Below are positions 1 through 7,802 of a stretch of DNA of 20,131 nucleotides, one piece after another. This DNA comes from Bacteroidales bacterium UBA4621 (lineage in GTDB: Bacteria > Bacteroidota > Bacteroidia > Bacteroidales > Paludibacteraceae): positions 1 to 20,131 of the forward strand of contig DGIN01000007.1 of NCBI GenBank assembly GCA_002387325.1, in the 5' to 3' direction. Under the pieces are notes generated by a model, which saw nothing but the letters and a program-made list of their open reading frames with translations, made no database searches and was not told the origin of the DNA. Made by a program: the position numbers and the translations under genes. Position 1 is the first letter of the stretch; the number at the start of each line of letters is the position of its first letter.

Positions 1-200
1 ACGTCCGTCACCACCTCGCCGAAAACACTGTAGCGGCTCTTCTCCAAGAGTTCGGGGGTAAATCCGAAGAGGTCATAGACATTCAGGTAGCGCAGTTGTG
101 CGATATGGAGTTGCAAGTTCTCGTTCAACTCCTGCCGCAGGCTCTCTGCCTCTACGCGAAACGCATCGCGCTTCTCTACATATATGCGATAATTTGCCAT
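1..200 (-). CDS. purL: Phosphoribosylformylglycinamidine synthase, N-terminal fragment (window cuts the gene)
   Basis: PurL converts FGAR, glutamine and ATP to FGAM in IMP synthesis. Only the first 66 codons are inside the window; the gene continues beyond position 1. The reading frame opens at the ATG whose complement is at 198-200 and begins MANYRIYVEKRDAFRVEAES, followed by a segment with LNVYDLFGFTPELLEKSRYS and then VFGEVVTD. The RIYVEK start, the NVYDLFG segment and the VFGEVVTD segment match my recollection of the N-terminal PurS-like region of the large single-chain PurL (about 1,200 residues) of Bacteroidales and clostridia. It lies downstream of purE on the same strand, which fits a purine gene. 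The catalytic FGAM synthetase and glutaminase domains are not visible, so the identification rests on the N-terminus and context. Confidence 0.8.
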   Translation of the reverse strand, partial: MANYRIYVEKRDAFRVEAESLRQELNENLQLHIAQLRYLNVYDLFGFTPELLEKSRYSVFGEVVTD

Positions 201-442
201 ATTGTGGGTTTTATCTTTTTTCATTGGGGCGAATATGCGCCATTTGGAACATTATTCCTGCCCGTCCGTTTGTTATGGGATCGTTATAGGTTGCGCATAG
301 GTTGCGCATCCCTTGCTGAACGGTTTACGTTTGACGCGATTGGAAATCAGGAACATTCCCATACAAAATTAATGGTCAATTCGTGGTTAATTATATGTTC
401 CCTAAATAATTAACGTCCAATTACACGATAATTAACGTTCCT
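201..442 (-). other. purE-purL spacer with small repeats and hairpins
   Basis: This 242-bp spacer contains no convincing gene. It holds an exact 11-bp tandem duplication at 288-309 (unit aggttgcgcat), a small hairpin at 228-241 (GGCG/CGCC arms), two near-palindromes with the core GGAACATT at 246-258 and 350-359, and an 11-bp direct repeat ataattaacgt at 406-416 and 428-438 just after the purE stop. No terminator with a U tract is visible, so read-through from purE into purL is possible. Confidence 0.6.
364..371 (-). promoter_or_regulatory. Possible -7 element of a purL promoter
   Basis: On the minus strand the sequence reads TAATTTTG, an exact match to the Bacteroidota -7 consensus TAnnTTTG. 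No TTG or TTTG is found 19-21 bases upstream, so this is only half a promoter. If real it would give purL a leader of roughly 155 nt holding the 11-bp duplication and the GGCG hairpin. In an AT-rich spacer a chance match is quite possible. Confidence 0.3.
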
Positions 443-910
443 CTATATCGTTGCACTCAGCACTTTCTCGGTCTGCTTGCGGCGGAAATCCTCCAATTGC
501 GCAAGCAGTGGTGCGTCGTTCAACGCCAGCATCTGCACCGCCAGCAGTGCCGCATTCTTCGCCCCGTCAATCGCCACGCACGCCACGGGGATACCGCTCG
601 GCATCTGCACCATACTCAACAGGCTGTCCAAGCCGTCAAGCGTCTTTGAGCGCACGGGTACGCCGATAACGGGCAACGTGGTCAGACCGGCAATCACGCC
701 TGCCAAATGCGCTGCACCACCTGCACCCGCAATGATTACGCTCAGTCCCCGCTCGCGTGCACTCTCTGCCCACTCCATCAGGGCATGCGGAGCACGGTGG
801 GCACTGATAACGCGCTTGTCCACCTCGATGCCGAACTCTTCCAATGTCTTGATAGCGGGCATCATCACGTCCAAATCCGACGTACTGCCCATAATTACTC
901 CTACTTTCAT
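443..910 (-). CDS. purE: N5-carboxyaminoimidazole ribonucleotide mutase (class I PurE)
   Basis: PurE moves the carboxylate of N5-CAIR to give CAIR in the IMP pathway; it is cytosolic and usually octameric. The 155-residue length is typical of class I PurE. Visible signatures are the phosphate-binding GSTSD (residues 8-12), SAHRAP (36-41, with the catalytic histidine H38), GAGGAAHLAG (62-71) and the active-site MPSGIPVA (103-110). The ATG start puts the GSTSD motif at its usual distance from the N-terminus. The gene lies 117 bp downstream of guaA and about 240 bp upstream of purL, all on the same strand. No purK is in the window, so the N5-CAIR synthetase must be elsewhere if the class I reaction is used. 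No own promoter is visible; co-transcription with guaA is likely. Confidence 0.96.
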   Translation of the reverse strand: MKVGVIMGSTSDLDVMMPAIKTLEEFGIEVDKRVISAHRAPHALMEWAESARERGLSVIIAGAGGAAHLAGVIAGLTTLPVIGVPVRSKTLDGLDSLLSMVQMPSGIPVACVAIDGAKNAALLAVQMLALNDAPLLAQLEDFRRKQTEKVLSATI

Positions 911-951
911 TGTTGTTTATTGGTTTAGAAGTTGATGAGTTTATGCGTAGT

Positions 952-963
952 TGAACCGGTTCA
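952..963. promoter_or_regulatory. Perfect 12-bp palindrome upstream of purE
   Basis: The sequence TGAACCGGTTCA is a perfect inverted repeat centred about 47 bp upstream of the purE start. It could be an operator for a dimeric repressor or simply chance. No adjacent promoter elements were found, so the regulatory role is speculative. Confidence 0.25.
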
Positions 964-996
964 TAAGTTGATACGTCCAACTCCCCATCTCATTCA

Positions 997-1022
997 TAAT
1001 TCTTCATTCATAATTCATAATT
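997..1022. repeat. Heptamer-type dispersed repeat after guaA
   Basis: These 26 bases are identical to 5967-5992. They are built from 7-bp steps of the form attcata and lie 5 bp past the guaA stop codon on the transcribed side. The identical copy sits directly after the pyrF stop, so the element recurs in the same gene-end position within one operon. Confidence 0.8.
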
Positions 1023-1027
1023 TCCCC

Positions 1028-2569
1028 TTACTCCCATTCAATCGTTGCGGGCGGTTTGGAGGATATATCGTAGCAAACGCGGTTCACGCCCTGCACCTTG
1101 TTGATAATCTCGTTGCTCACCTTTGCCAGCACCTCGTAGGGGATATGTGCCCAGTCGGCAGTCATCGCGTCCGAAGAGGTTACCGCCCGCAATGCCACGG
1201 GGTTCTCGTACGTACGCTCATCGCCCATCACGCCCACACTCCTTACCTCGCTCAGCAGGATTGCCCCCGCCTGCCATATCTCGTCATACAGCCCCGCCTC
1301 ACGCAGGTTGCGGATAAAAATGTCGTCCGCGTCTTGCAGGGTACGTATCTTCTCGCGCGTGATGTCGCCCAGAATACGCACCGCCAGTCCCGGTCCGGGG
1401 AACGGGTGGCGGGTAATCAGGTGTTCGGGCATACCCATCGACCGCCCCACGCGGCGCACCTCGTCTTTGAACAGCCATTTCAGCGGTTCGCAGAGTTGCA
1501 GGTGCATCTCCTCGGGCAGTCCGCCCACATTATGGTGGCTCTTGATGACCTTGCCCGTGATATTCAGGCTCTCGATACGGTCGGGATAGATAGTACCCTG
1601 CGCCAGCCACTTGGCATCGGTGATCTTCTTGGCTTCCGCATTGAAAACCTCCACAAAGTCGCGACCGATAATCTTGCGTTTGCGCTCGGGTTCCTTCACG
1701 CCCGCCAGGTCGCTGAGGAATTTCTCACTTGCGTCCACGCCTATCACATTCAGCCCGAGGCACTCGTAATCGCGCATTACATCCCGAAACTCGTTCTTGC
1801 GGAGCATACCATGGTCCACAAAGATACAGGTCAGTTGGTCGCCAATCGCTTTGTTGAGCAGCACCGCCACCACCGATGAATCCACACCGCCCGACAAACC
1901 GAGTATCACACGGTCAGTGCCGATCTGTGTCCTGAGTTCCTGCACCGTACTCTCTACAAAGGCATCCGCACTCCATTCCTGCTTGCTGCCGCATACGTCC
2001 ACCACAAAGTTGCGTAGCAGCAACGTGCCTTGCAACGTGTGTGCCACCTCGGGGTGGAACTGAGTACCGAAAATCGGAGCCTTCGCATTGCCTTCGGGTG
2101 CGGCAATATAGTATGCCGCATTGCGTACCGTCTCGGTGGACGCCACTACCTCCGCCCCTTCGGGCAAACGGGTGATACTGTCGCCATGCGACATCCATAC
2201 TTGCGACCCGTCTTCAAAACCCTTGAATATCGGGCAATTCGTATTGATATAGGTCAGGTTCTGCCGCCCGTACTCACGCGTACCGGCACTCTCCACCTTG
2301 CCTCCATAGATATGGCTCATATACTGTGCGCCGTAGCAGATACCCAAGATTGGCAACCGCCCGCGGATATGCGACAAATCCACGTGGAAAGCGTCCTCGG
2401 CATACACGCTCAGCGGCGACCCCGAAAGGATAACGCCTATCACATCGGAGTCGTCCTCGGGATATTTGTTGTAAGGCAGAATCTCGCAGAATGTATCCAG
2501 TTCGCGTACCCGCCGCCCAATCAACTGCGTGGTCTGACTGCCAAAATCCAATATAATTATCTTCTGCAT
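1028..2569 (-). CDS. guaA: GMP synthase (glutamine-hydrolysing)
   Basis: GuaA aminates XMP to GMP using glutamine and ATP. The 513-residue protein has the full two-domain layout. The N-terminal class I glutamine amidotransferase carries the nucleophile in GICYGAQ (C78) and the catalytic pair in FHPEVAHT (H172, E174). The ATP-pyrophosphatase domain has the P-loop LSGGVDSS (225-232). The C-terminal dimerisation domain ends in the usual IEWE. Its ATG follows the guaB stop TAA after a single base (2570), which suggests translational coupling of the two steps from IMP to GMP. A dispersed heptamer repeat follows the stop. All key residues are present. Confidence 0.98.
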   Translation of the reverse strand: MQKIIILDFGSQTTQLIGRRVRELDTFCEILPYNKYPEDDSDVIGVILSGSPLSVYAEDAFHVDLSHIRGRLPILGICYGAQYMSHIYGGKVESAGTREYGRQNLTYINTNCPIFKGFEDGSQVWMSHGDSITRLPEGAEVVASTETVRNAAYYIAAPEGNAKAPIFGTQFHPEVAHTLQGTLLLRNFVVDVCGSKQEWSADAFVESTVQELRTQIGTDRVILGLSGGVDSSVVAVLLNKAIGDQLTCIFVDHGMLRKNEFRDVMRDYECLGLNVIGVDASEKFLSDLAGVKEPERKRKIIGRDFVEVFNAEAKKITDAKWLAQGTIYPDRIESLNITGKVIKSHHNVGGLPEEMHLQLCEPLKWLFKDEVRRVGRSMGMPEHLITRHPFPGPGLAVRILGDITREKIRTLQDADDIFIRNLREAGLYDEIWQAGAILLSEVRSVGVMGDERTYENPVALRAVTSSDAMTADWAHIPYEVLAKVSNEIINKVQGVNRVCYDISSKPPATIEWE

Positions 2570-2570
2570 A

Positions 2571-4040
2571 TTATTTTGTGCTGTAGTTTGGTGCTTCCGA
2601 GGTAATCGTAATATCGTGCGGATGGCTCTCGCTCATACCGGCAGCGGTGATCTTCACGAACTTCGCCGTCTGCAGTTCCGCCAGATTGTGCGCTCCCACA
2701 TAGCCCATACCCGAGCGCAAACCGCCGAGCAGTTGGTAAATCGTCTCCGACACCGTCCCTTTGTACGGCACGCGTCCCACGATACCTTCCGGCACCAGTT
2801 TGGATATATTGTTTTCCCCGCTCTGGAAATAACGGTCAGCCGAACCGGCTTTCATCGCGTCTATCGAACCCATACCGCGGTAGGTCTTGAACTTACGTCC
2901 GTTGTAGATAATCGTCTCTCCCGGTGCCTCGTCCGTACCGGCGAACATCGACCCGCACATCACGCAGTTGCCACCCGCAGCCAGTGCCTTGACCACATCG
3001 CCCGAGTAGCGCAAACCGCCGTCGGCAATCATCGGCACACCCGTGCCGCGCAGCACTTCCGCCACCTCGAAGATAGCCGTCAGTTGCGGCACGCCCACCC
3101 CCGCAATGATACGCGTCGTGCAGATAGAACCGGGACCGATACCCACTTTCACGCCGTCCGCCCCGTTTTCCACCAAGTATTTGGCAGCCTCAGCCGTGGC
3201 GATATTGCCCACCACCACGTCCAAATCCGGGTACTTGGTTTTAATCGTGCGCAGCGCATTCACGATGTTCTTGCTGTGTCCGTGTGCCGAATCCAATACC
3301 ACTGCATCCACGTTCTCTGCCACTAAGGCATCCACTCTGTCCATAAAATCGGGCGTGATACCTACCCCCGCCGCACAGCGCAAGCGTCCCAACTCGTCCT
3401 TGCACGCATTCGGATAATCTTTCAGTTTGGTGATGTCGCGGTAGGTGACCAACCCGCGCAGTTTGCCGTCGGCGGTTACCACCGGCAGTTTCTCCACCTT
3501 GTGCGTCTCAAACGCCTCCATGATCACATCGTGGTCGGTCGATTGTATCGTGATCAAGTTCTCGCTGGTCATCACCTCGCGGATAGCACGCTCCATGTGT
3601 GTCTCAAAACGCAGGTCGCGGTTCGTAACGATACCTACCAGGTTGTTCTCCGCGTCCACTACGGGGATACCGCCGATATGGTTCTCCGCCATCATCTGCA
3701 ACGCATCGCCCACGGTGCGTTCCGCCGTAATCGTGATGGGGTCGGCAATCAGTCCGTTCTCCGCACGTTTCACCCGACGCACCTGAGCCGCCTGCTGCGC
3801 AATCGACATATTCTTGTGTATCACGCCTATACCGCCTTCGCGGGCTACCGCAATCGCCATCGGGGCTTCGGTTACGGTATCCATCGCCGCTGACACCACA
3901 GGGATATTCAGCGTTATATGACGGGAGAATTGCCCTTGCAGGGACACCTCGCGAGGCAACACCTCCGAGTAAGCGGGAATGAGCAGTACATCATCGAAGG
4001 TCAATCCCTCCATCTGTACACGTTCGGTCAGTTGAGACAT
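2571..4040 (-). CDS. guaB: IMP dehydrogenase
   Basis: GuaB oxidises IMP to XMP with NAD+, the first committed step to GMP. The 489-residue length is typical for a bacterial enzyme with a CBS pair. The N-terminal barrel begins with LTFDDVLLIPAYS (residues 13-25). Two CBS motifs follow at about 95-205, then the barrel resumes with the dinucleotide-binding segment VLDSAHGHS (248-256). The catalytic loop GPGSICTTR holds C307, and the flap region contains YRGMGS. The CBS module in this family can bind purine nucleotides and modulate activity. The gene is coupled to guaA by a 1-nt gap. Upstream, an 83-bp spacer separates it from pyrB and carries a 9-bp tandem array. Confidence 0.98.
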   Translation of the reverse strand: MSQLTERVQMEGLTFDDVLLIPAYSEVLPREVSLQGQFSRHITLNIPVVSAAMDTVTEAPMAIAVAREGGIGVIHKNMSIAQQAAQVRRVKRAENGLIADPITITAERTVGDALQMMAENHIGGIPVVDAENNLVGIVTNRDLRFETHMERAIREVMTSENLITIQSTDHDVIMEAFETHKVEKLPVVTADGKLRGLVTYRDITKLKDYPNACKDELGRLRCAAGVGITPDFMDRVDALVAENVDAVVLDSAHGHSKNIVNALRTIKTKYPDLDVVVGNIATAEAAKYLVENGADGVKVGIGPGSICTTRIIAGVGVPQLTAIFEVAEVLRGTGVPMIADGGLRYSGDVVKALAAGGNCVMCGSMFAGTDEAPGETIIYNGRKFKTYRGMGSIDAMKAGSADRYFQSGENNISKLVPEGIVGRVPYKGTVSETIYQLLGGLRSGMGYVGAHNLAELQTAKFVKITAAGMSESHPHDITITSEAPNYSTK

Positions 4041-4068
4041 ATTGTTGTGAGTTTATGGGGTTATATTT

Positions 4069-4122
4069 TCTAGATACTCTAGATTTTCTAGATATTCTAG
4101 GTATTCTAGTTTTTCTAGTTTT
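4069..4122. repeat. 9-bp tandem array (tctagatat type), 6 copies
   Basis: Six consecutive 9-bp units begin with tctag: tctagatac, tctagattt, tctagatat, tctaggtat, tctagtttt, tctagtttt. The array ends one base before the pyrB stop codon. The unit is the same as in the array at 6703-6783. Because ctaga and tctag are reverse complements, neighbouring units can pair as small hairpins in the mRNA. Confidence 0.92.
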
Positions 4123-4123
4123 C

Positions 4124-5173
4124 TTAAATCAGGTGGTCGCAATAGAAACACCTTGTGTTGCCTTCGCTGTCCACATACACTTTGTGCGGCACGGGTTCGG
4201 TGGTTACGATACAGCGGTCGTTGTGGCAGAGCGTGTCCGTCAGGTGCGTCTCAGGCTGCATCTGCTGTTCGTTTTTCCATTGCAGCAGCGTGTAAATCAA
4301 TGCCATACGCACATACTTGCCGTTCTCCACCTGGCGGAAATAAGCGGCACGCGGGTCGTTGTCCACGTCCACCGTTATCTCGTTCACACGGGGCAGCGGG
4401 TGCAGTACAATCATATCCGGTTTCGCCAATGCCATCTTCTCCGTATCGAGGATAAAGGCATCTTTGAGCCGCTCATACTCGTCCTGATCGGCAAAACGCT
4501 CCTGCTGTACGCGCGTCATATAGAGTACGTCCACCAGCGGCATCGCCTCCTCAAGCGTCTGCACTTCGGTGTAATTGTCGCCAAGTTCCTGCTTCATATA
4601 GTCGGGCAGGCGCAGTTCGGCGGGCGAAATCAGTACAAAATGCGTACCCTCGTAGCGGCGCATTGCCTTGATGAGCGAATGGACGGTGCGTCCGTATTTC
4701 AGGTCGCCGCAAAGACCTATGGTCAGGTGGTCGAAACGTCCGAGTTCGCGGCGTATGGTCAGCAGGTCGGTCATCGTCTGCGTGGGGTGGCTGTGTCCGC
4801 CGTCGCCCGCATTGATGACGGGGATACGGCTGTACTCGCTCGCCACACGCGGAGCCCCCTCTTTGTAGTGGCGCATGGCGATGATGTCGGCAAACGACGA
4901 GATAACACGCACCGTATCGGCTACCGTCTCGCCTTTGCTCACCGAACTCGACTTGGCGTCGGAGAAACCCAGCACATTGCCGCCGAGTTCCATCATAGCG
5001 GCTGTAAAACTCAGTCGGGTACGGGTACTCGGCTCATAGAAAAGCGTTGCCAACTTCTTGCCGCGGCAAGCGTCAGCGTACTGGGCGGGGTTGGCGATAA
5101 TGTCCAACGCACGATTGATAATGCTATCAATCTCCGCTGTGGTCAAATCGGTTGGGTCTAAAAGATGACGCAT
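4124..5173 (-). CDS. pyrB: Aspartate carbamoyltransferase with fused PyrI-like zinc domain
   Basis: The enzyme condenses carbamoyl phosphate and aspartate, the committed step of UMP synthesis. Residues 1-300 are a standard catalytic chain: carbamoyl-phosphate loop FYEPSTRTR (45-53), the mobile lysine segment SSSVSKGET (75-83), DGGHSHPTQ (124-132), GDLKYGRTVHS (156-166) and HPLPRVNEI (258-266). Residues 301-349 are an added tail with C316-x4-C321-x20-C342-x2-C345, and the segments CHNDRCI and CFYCD resemble the zinc domain of the PyrI regulatory chain (C-x4-C-x23-C-x2-C in E. coli). The N-terminal allosteric nucleotide-binding domain of PyrI is absent, and no separate pyrI is in the window. 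The fusion may keep a structural zinc contact without CTP/ATP regulation. pyrE lies upstream and guaB downstream. A 6-bp hairpin with a 4-base loop lies upstream of the start (5206-5221). Confidence 0.95.
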   Translation of the reverse strand: MRHLLDPTDLTTAEIDSIINRALDIIANPAQYADACRGKKLATLFYEPSTRTRLSFTAAMMELGGNVLGFSDAKSSSVSKGETVADTVRVISSFADIIAMRHYKEGAPRVASEYSRIPVINAGDGGHSHPTQTMTDLLTIRRELGRFDHLTIGLCGDLKYGRTVHSLIKAMRRYEGTHFVLISPAELRLPDYMKQELGDNYTEVQTLEEAMPLVDVLYMTRVQQERFADQDEYERLKDAFILDTEKMALAKPDMIVLHPLPRVNEITVDVDNDPRAAYFRQVENGKYVRMALIYTLLQWKNEQQMQPETHLTDTLCHNDRCIVTTEPVPHKVYVDSEGNTRCFYCDHLI

Positions 5174-5224
5174 ATTGTTATGAACTATTAAAATCCTATG
5201 TATATCTTTTCTGTAGAAAAGTCA

Positions 5225-5270
5225 GGTGGATATCGGGTGGATATCGGGTGGATGTCAAGTGGATGTCAAG
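5225..5270. repeat. 11-bp tandem array (ggtggatatcg type), about 4 copies
   Basis: The units are ggtggatatcg, ggtggatatcg, ggtggatgtca and agtggatgtca, followed by two bases of a fifth. The array lies in the pyrE-pyrB spacer next to a separate 7-bp array. The unit closely resembles that of the array at 12196-12239 (ggtagatatac in the same phase). Confidence 0.9.
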
Positions 5271-5283
5271 TTCTCCCCCGCAT

Positions 5284-5325
5284 ATTAATTATTAATTATT
5301 AATTATTAATTGTTAATTATTAATT
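5284..5325. repeat. 7-bp tandem array (attaatt), 6 copies
   Basis: Five exact attaatt units and one gttaatt variant run head to tail. The last unit contains the pyrE stop codon (complement of tta at 5320-5322), so the array begins inside the end of the gene. The unit TTAATTA belongs to a TTAnnnA-like heptamer pattern seen at several other gene ends in the window. Confidence 0.93.
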
Positions 5326-5958
5326 CTTCATCCAACTCTCATCACTCGGGTTGTTGCGGAATTGTATCAAGCGGGCCTTGTCCTCATCTTTGATGTAGCC
5401 TTCTCGGGCAGCGACTTCCACCAACGTATCGAGACAGGAGAGGCTGTGATTCTCCACGTGTGTCTCTGCCAGACGGTCAAGCCCTTTCTGCATACCATAG
5501 GTGAAGATAGACACCACGCCGAGCACTTCCGCACCCGCCTCGCGCAGCACGTTCACCACCTCGATGCAACTGCCTGCTGTGGAAATCAGGTCTTCTACCA
5601 CTACCACTTTCTGCCCTTTCTCCAATCGTCCCTCAATCTGGTTCTGGCGTCCGTGGTCTTTCGCCCCCGAGCGCACATAGCCCATCGGCAGATTGAGTTT
5701 GGTGGCAGTGATAGCCGCATGCGCAATACCCGCCGTCGAGGTACCCATCAGCACCTCTGCATCAGGGTAGTACGTGCGTATCGTCTCTGCCAGTCCGTTC
5801 TCCACATCCTCGCGCACCGCGCAATCAGAAAGGGTCAAACGGTTGTCGCAATAGATGGGGCTCTTGATACCGCTTGCCCACGTAAACGGCTCTTCGGGAC
5901 GCAGAAATACCGCCCGTATCTTCAGCAGGTCTTTGGCTATTTGTTCACTCAAATTCAT
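5320..5958 (-). CDS. pyrE: Orotate phosphoribosyltransferase
   Basis: PyrE joins orotate and PRPP to give OMP. The 212-residue protein has the type I phosphoribosyltransferase fold. The PRPP-binding loop is VVVVEDLISTAGS (118-130), the substrate hood includes FTWASGIKSPIYCDNR (25-40), and the flexible catalytic loop is around RSGAKDHGRQNQIEG (96-110). Length and motif positions are normal. It lies 32 bp after pyrF, the enzyme that uses its product. The last codons and stop are shared with a 7-bp tandem array. Confidence 0.97.
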   Translation of the reverse strand: MNLSEQIAKDLLKIRAVFLRPEEPFTWASGIKSPIYCDNRLTLSDCAVREDVENGLAETIRTYYPDAEVLMGTSTAGIAHAAITATKLNLPMGYVRSGAKDHGRQNQIEGRLEKGQKVVVVEDLISTAGSCIEVVNVLREAGAEVLGVVSIFTYGMQKGLDRLAETHVENHSLSCLDTLVEVAAREGYIKDEDKARLIQFRNNPSDESWMKN

Positions 5959-5966
5959 ATCATTCC

Positions 5967-5992
5967 TAATTCTTCATTCATAATTCATAATT
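5967..5992. repeat. Second copy of the 26-bp heptamer-type repeat, at the pyrF stop
   Basis: This copy is identical to 997-1022 and fills most of the pyrF-pyrE gap. It overlaps two bases of the pyrF stop codon (complement of tta at 5991-5993). Confidence 0.85.
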
Positions 5993-6689
5993 AGCCGAGA
6001 AATTCTCGGTAGCACCGCCGATAGGCTGCCACGGGGTCTTCCGCTGCGGTGATGGGTCGCCCTACCACGATATAGTCGCTGCCAATCTCTTTGGCGCGTG
6101 CGGGCGTGGTGATTCTCACCTGGTCGCCCGTCTGTCCATCGGCAAAACGGATACCCGGTGTTACGGTCAGGAAGTCCTGTCCGCAAGCGGCTTTCACCAT
6201 TCCTGCCTCGAGCGGCGAGCAGACCACCCCGTCTAATCCCGCCTCTTTGGCACATTGCGCATAGTGCACCACCACATCGCCAATCTTGCCCGGTATGAGC
6301 AAGTCCTCGTGCATGCGTTCCTCACTGGTAGAGGTCAGTTGCGTTACCGCCAGCAGGACAGGACGGGTGCCGTCTTCGCGGGTCAAGCCCTCCAATGCGG
6401 CACGCATCATCTCTTTCGTCCCTGCGGCATGCAGGTTCACCATATCCACGTCCAAACGCGAGAGCACTGCCATTGCTTTCTTCACGGTGTTGGGTATGTC
6501 GTGCAGTTTGAGGTCGAGGAATATCTTATGCCCGCGTGCTTTCAGTTCGCGTACGATAGCCGGTCCCTCGGCGTAGTAGAGTTCCATACCGATCTTTACA
6601 AACGGTTTCTCTTCCGTGAACCGGTATAGGAAAGCATACGTCGCCTCCGCACTCGCAAAATCACACGCTATGATTACATCTCTTTTCAT
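5991..6689 (-). CDS. pyrF: Orotidine 5'-phosphate decarboxylase, group I
   Basis: PyrF decarboxylates OMP to UMP, the last step of de novo UMP synthesis. The 232-residue barrel starts with VIIACDFAS (5-13). It has the catalytic FLDLKLHDIPNTV segment (57-69; D59, K61, D64 of the DxKxxDI signature) and the phosphate-binding VVGRPITAAEDP near the C-terminus. Length and motifs are those of the group I form (about 230-245 residues). As I recall, many Bacteroides carry the longer group II PyrF of about 270 residues, so this form is worth a phylogenetic check. It sits between pyrD and pyrE, the order found in Bacillus-type pyr operons. The 86-bp spacer from pyrD is almost entirely a 9-bp tandem array. 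Confidence 0.96.
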   Translation of the reverse strand: MKRDVIIACDFASAEATYAFLYRFTEEKPFVKIGMELYYAEGPAIVRELKARGHKIFLDLKLHDIPNTVKKAMAVLSRLDVDMVNLHAAGTKEMMRAALEGLTREDGTRPVLLAVTQLTSTSEERMHEDLLIPGKIGDVVVHYAQCAKEAGLDGVVCSPLEAGMVKAACGQDFLTVTPGIRFADGQTGDQVRITTPARAKEIGSDYIVVGRPITAAEDPVAAYRRCYREFLG

Positions 6690-6702
6690 AATTCTGTTTG
6701 TT

Positions 6703-6783
6703 TCTAGATGTTCTAGATGTTCTAGATATTCTAGATATTCTAGATATTCTAGATATTCTAGATATTCTAGATATTCTAGTTAT
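6703..6783. repeat. 9-bp tandem array (tctagatat), 9 copies
   Basis: Two tctagatgt units, six perfect tctagatat units and one tctagttat unit run without interruption. The pyrD stop codon TAG (complement at 6776-6778) is supplied by the last unit. The same unit recurs at 4069-4122 after pyrB. The period is a multiple of three, so copy change would not shift a frame, and the array is self-complementary through CTAGA/TCTAG. Confidence 0.96.
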
Positions 6784-7696
6784 TCGCTATTCCCACAATC
6801 TCCTCTAACCGTTCTATCCCCAGTTCGTCCATCAGTCTCGGCAACTCCTCGATAATCTCTTTGCACACCGTCGGGTTGACCAAGTTCGCTGCCCCTATCT
6901 CTACCGCCGTAGCCCCTGCCATCATCATCTCTATCACCTCTTCCGCCCTGCTCACACCGCCGCAACCGATAATCGGTACCCGGCACGCCTGTGCCACTTG
7001 GTTCACCATCCGCAGTGCCACGGGGAATATACCGTTCCCCGAATACCCGCCGTAGCGGTTTGCCAGTACGGGGCGGCGACGGCGTATGTCTATCCGCATG
7101 CCGAGCATTGTATTTATCAGGCACAACCCGTCCGCCCCCGCCTCTTCGCACGCCCGTGCTATCGAGACAATGTCCGTTACATTCGGACTGAGTTTCATAT
7201 ATACAGGCTTCGTCGTAACGGCTTTTACGGTGCGTGTAACCTCCGCCGCGGCCTCTGCACTCGTACCAAACGCCATACCGCCATTGTGTACGTTGGGGCA
7301 ACTGATGTTCACCTCCAAGATAGCCGCATCGGTCTCCTTGTCTATCCGCTCGCACGTGTAGGCGTAGTCGTCAATTGAGAAACCACTGATGTTCGCAATA
7401 ATCGGACCGCTGTATATCTTTCGCAGTGCGGGCAATTCGTGCGCTATCACCTCGTCCACACCGGGGTTCTGCAACCCCACGGCGTTTATCATACCGTAGT
7501 TACCACACTCGGCGATACGCGGCAGCGGATTGCCGTAGCGTGCCTCGCGGGTGGTACCCTTGCACGAGATAGCCCCGAGTATATTCAGGTCGTAGCACTC
7601 TGCCAACTCCTGACCAAAACCGCACGTACCCGATGCCGGTATAACAGGGTTCTTCATCTCCACCCCCGAAAGCGATATATTCAGTCTGTTGTCCAT
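6776..7696 (-). CDS. pyrD: Dihydroorotate dehydrogenase, class 1B catalytic subunit
   Basis: This FMN enzyme oxidises dihydroorotate to orotate. In the class 1B form it passes electrons through PyrK to NAD+. The 306-residue barrel has NPVIPASGTCGFG (16-28), the substrate segment NAVGLQNPG (71-79), and NISCPNVHNGG (130-140) with C133 as the catalytic base, which marks class 1 enzymes. The FMN phosphate site is in the GCGGVSRAEE and GATAVEIGAAN segments near the C-terminus. The partner pyrK lies directly upstream, 128 bp away. The stop codon is inside a 9-bp tandem array. Confidence 0.97.
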   Translation of the reverse strand: MDNRLNISLSGVEMKNPVIPASGTCGFGQELAECYDLNILGAISCKGTTREARYGNPLPRIAECGNYGMINAVGLQNPGVDEVIAHELPALRKIYSGPIIANISGFSIDDYAYTCERIDKETDAAILEVNISCPNVHNGGMAFGTSAEAAAEVTRTVKAVTTKPVYMKLSPNVTDIVSIARACEEAGADGLCLINTMLGMRIDIRRRRPVLANRYGGYSGNGIFPVALRMVNQVAQACRVPIIGCGGVSRAEEVIEMMMAGATAVEIGAANLVNPTVCKEIIEELPRLMDELGIERLEEIVGIANN

Positions 7697-7802
7697 TCTT
7701 TTAGTTGATTGGTTTATTGGTTGATAAGTTGATGGGTGGTTAAAAACGTTGACAGGTTGAAATGGTTGAACGTATCAACTAATTAAACCTACTAAACCAC
7801 GC

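Noticed and set aside
932..1879. 315-residue plus-strand frame opposite guaA
   Set aside because: It covers the spacer repeats and the antisense of guaA, and no recognisable domain is seen.
4055..5161. 368-residue open frame on the plus strand opposite pyrB
   Set aside because: It is antisense to a clear pyrB with all motifs, and its composition (His, Arg, Val rich) is typical of a shadow frame in a gene with third-position GC bias.
6616..6855. Plus-strand frame encoding repeated Ser-Arg-Tyr
   Set aside because: The repeat comes only from the 9-bp array read in an open frame; its ends are antisense to pyrF and pyrD.
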